Source of the DNA: Caulobacter sp.
GTDB taxonomy: Bacteria > Pseudomonadota > Alphaproteobacteria > Caulobacterales > Caulobacteraceae
DNA: 62,699 nucleotides
Direction: 5' to 3'
Assembly: GCA_017745235.1 (NCBI GenBank)
Contig: JAGHZU010000022.1
Span: 1 to 62,699 of the forward strand
The position numbers and the translations under genes were made by a program. Below, one piece after another: positions 62,456 through 62,699 of the stretch; the stretch's first letter is position 1, and each line of letters starts with the position of its first letter. A model generated the notes under the pieces. It saw nothing but the letters and a program-made list of their open reading frames with translations. It was not told the origin of the DNA and made no database searches.

Positions 62456-62699
62456 TTAGATCTGGTCTTCGAACTTCTTGGCCAGGTCTTCGATGTTTTC
62501 CGGCGGCCAGTTCGGCACGTCCATGCCGAGGTGCAGACCCATGCCGGCGAGCACTTCCTTGATCTCGTTCAGCGACTTGCGGCCGAAGTTCGGGGTGCGG
62601 AGCATCTCGGCTTCGGTCTTCTGGATCAGGTCGCCGATGTAGACGATGTTGTCGTTCTTCAGGCAGTTGGCCGAACGGACCGACAGTTCCAGCTCGTCC
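62456..62699 (-). CDS. rpoA: RNA polymerase alpha subunit, C-terminal part (truncated by window edge)
   Basis: This is the 3' end of rpoA: the last 80 codons, with the stop TAA at 62456-62458. The remainder is beyond the window. The reading frame gives the alpha C-terminal domain: [16 protein letters not shown], then [20 protein letters not shown] (the DNA/UP-element-binding helix) and the ending [14 protein letters not shown]. The domain binds promoter upstream elements and activators. Confidence 0.96.
   Translation of the reverse strand, partial: DELELSVRSANCLKNDNIVYIGDLIQKTEAEMLRTPNFGRKSLNEIKEVLAGMGLHLGMDVPNWPPENIEDLAKKFEDQI

Overview
The window is a contiguous piece of a high-GC chromosome, apparently around two thirds G+C by eye. 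It looks like an alphaproteobacterium of the family Caulobacteraceae, most likely Caulobacter or a close relative. Pointers are the acpS/lepB/rnc/era and pdxJ/pyrE order next to rpoZ and a long Rel-type (p)ppGpp synthetase, UrcA and CC0125/CC1285-type small secreted proteins, an M13 peptidase, a beta-carotene hydroxylase cluster, and many 4-bp start/stop overlaps. I see no tRNA, rRNA, CRISPR array, insertion sequence or prophage. Most of the window reads as ordinary, densely packed core and soft-core genome. No stretch over about 300 bases lacks a gene; the longest gaps are 1-241 and 47383-47660.

Layout: 1-6.2 kb holds an UrcA-like protein, a serine beta-lactamase-fold hydrolase, parC and a Tat-exported PhoD phosphatase. 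6.2-17.6 kb is a housekeeping block mostly on the minus strand: recO, an arylamine N-acetyltransferase, era, an unlisted 55-aa membrane ORF, rnc, lepB, acpS, pdxJ, pyrE, then rel and rpoZ. Two plus-strand genes (NUDIX, AhpD-like) are embedded. 17.7-29.5 kb holds YdeI-like, M13 peptidase, folK, NYN nuclease-like, family-5 uracil-DNA glycosylase, a MarR/membrane divergon, SMP-30 lactonase with glpK, a DUF2336 protein, nadK, an Hpt phosphotransfer protein and a methyltransferase. 29.5-32.2 kb has folD translationally coupled to a lipoprotein cytochrome c and followed by a Tat-exported lactone oxidase. 32.3-39.5 kb is a carotenoid locus of two convergent operons: crtY-crtI-crtB (+) and crtE-ABC ATPase-ABC permease-crtZ (-). 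39.6-53.9 kb holds a DUF3298 lipoprotein, pccB, ynfA-like, an ATP12-like chaperone, a DUF1800/DUF1501 pair, two RluA-type pseudouridine synthases, crcB, a protein with degenerate GGDEF/EAL resemblance, rarA, VOC, GFA and an HtrA protease. 54-61.7 kb holds a Tet-type MFS pump, a four-gene ArsR operon with its own inverted-repeat operator, a lipoprotein nucleotide phosphodiesterase, an ABC exporter and a LytTR/DUF2306 pair. The window ends in the ribosomal operon tail, rplQ and the 3' end of rpoA.

Most interesting observations: (1) rel has no ATG/GTG/TTG start upstream of its conserved N-terminus. Instead a CTG sits 7 nt after a perfect AGGAGG and overlaps the rpoZ stop, and an intrinsic-terminator-like hairpin lies inside the predicted leader. 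(2) An ABC-2 exporter is locked by ATGA overlaps between crtE and crtZ. (3) A compact VOC/MmcQ/ArsR/SRPBCC operon has a matching operator. (4) A 55-aa single-pass membrane ORF lies between rnc and era. (5) Twin stem-loops lie between rpoA and rplQ. These are candidates; nothing here is proven to be a new system.
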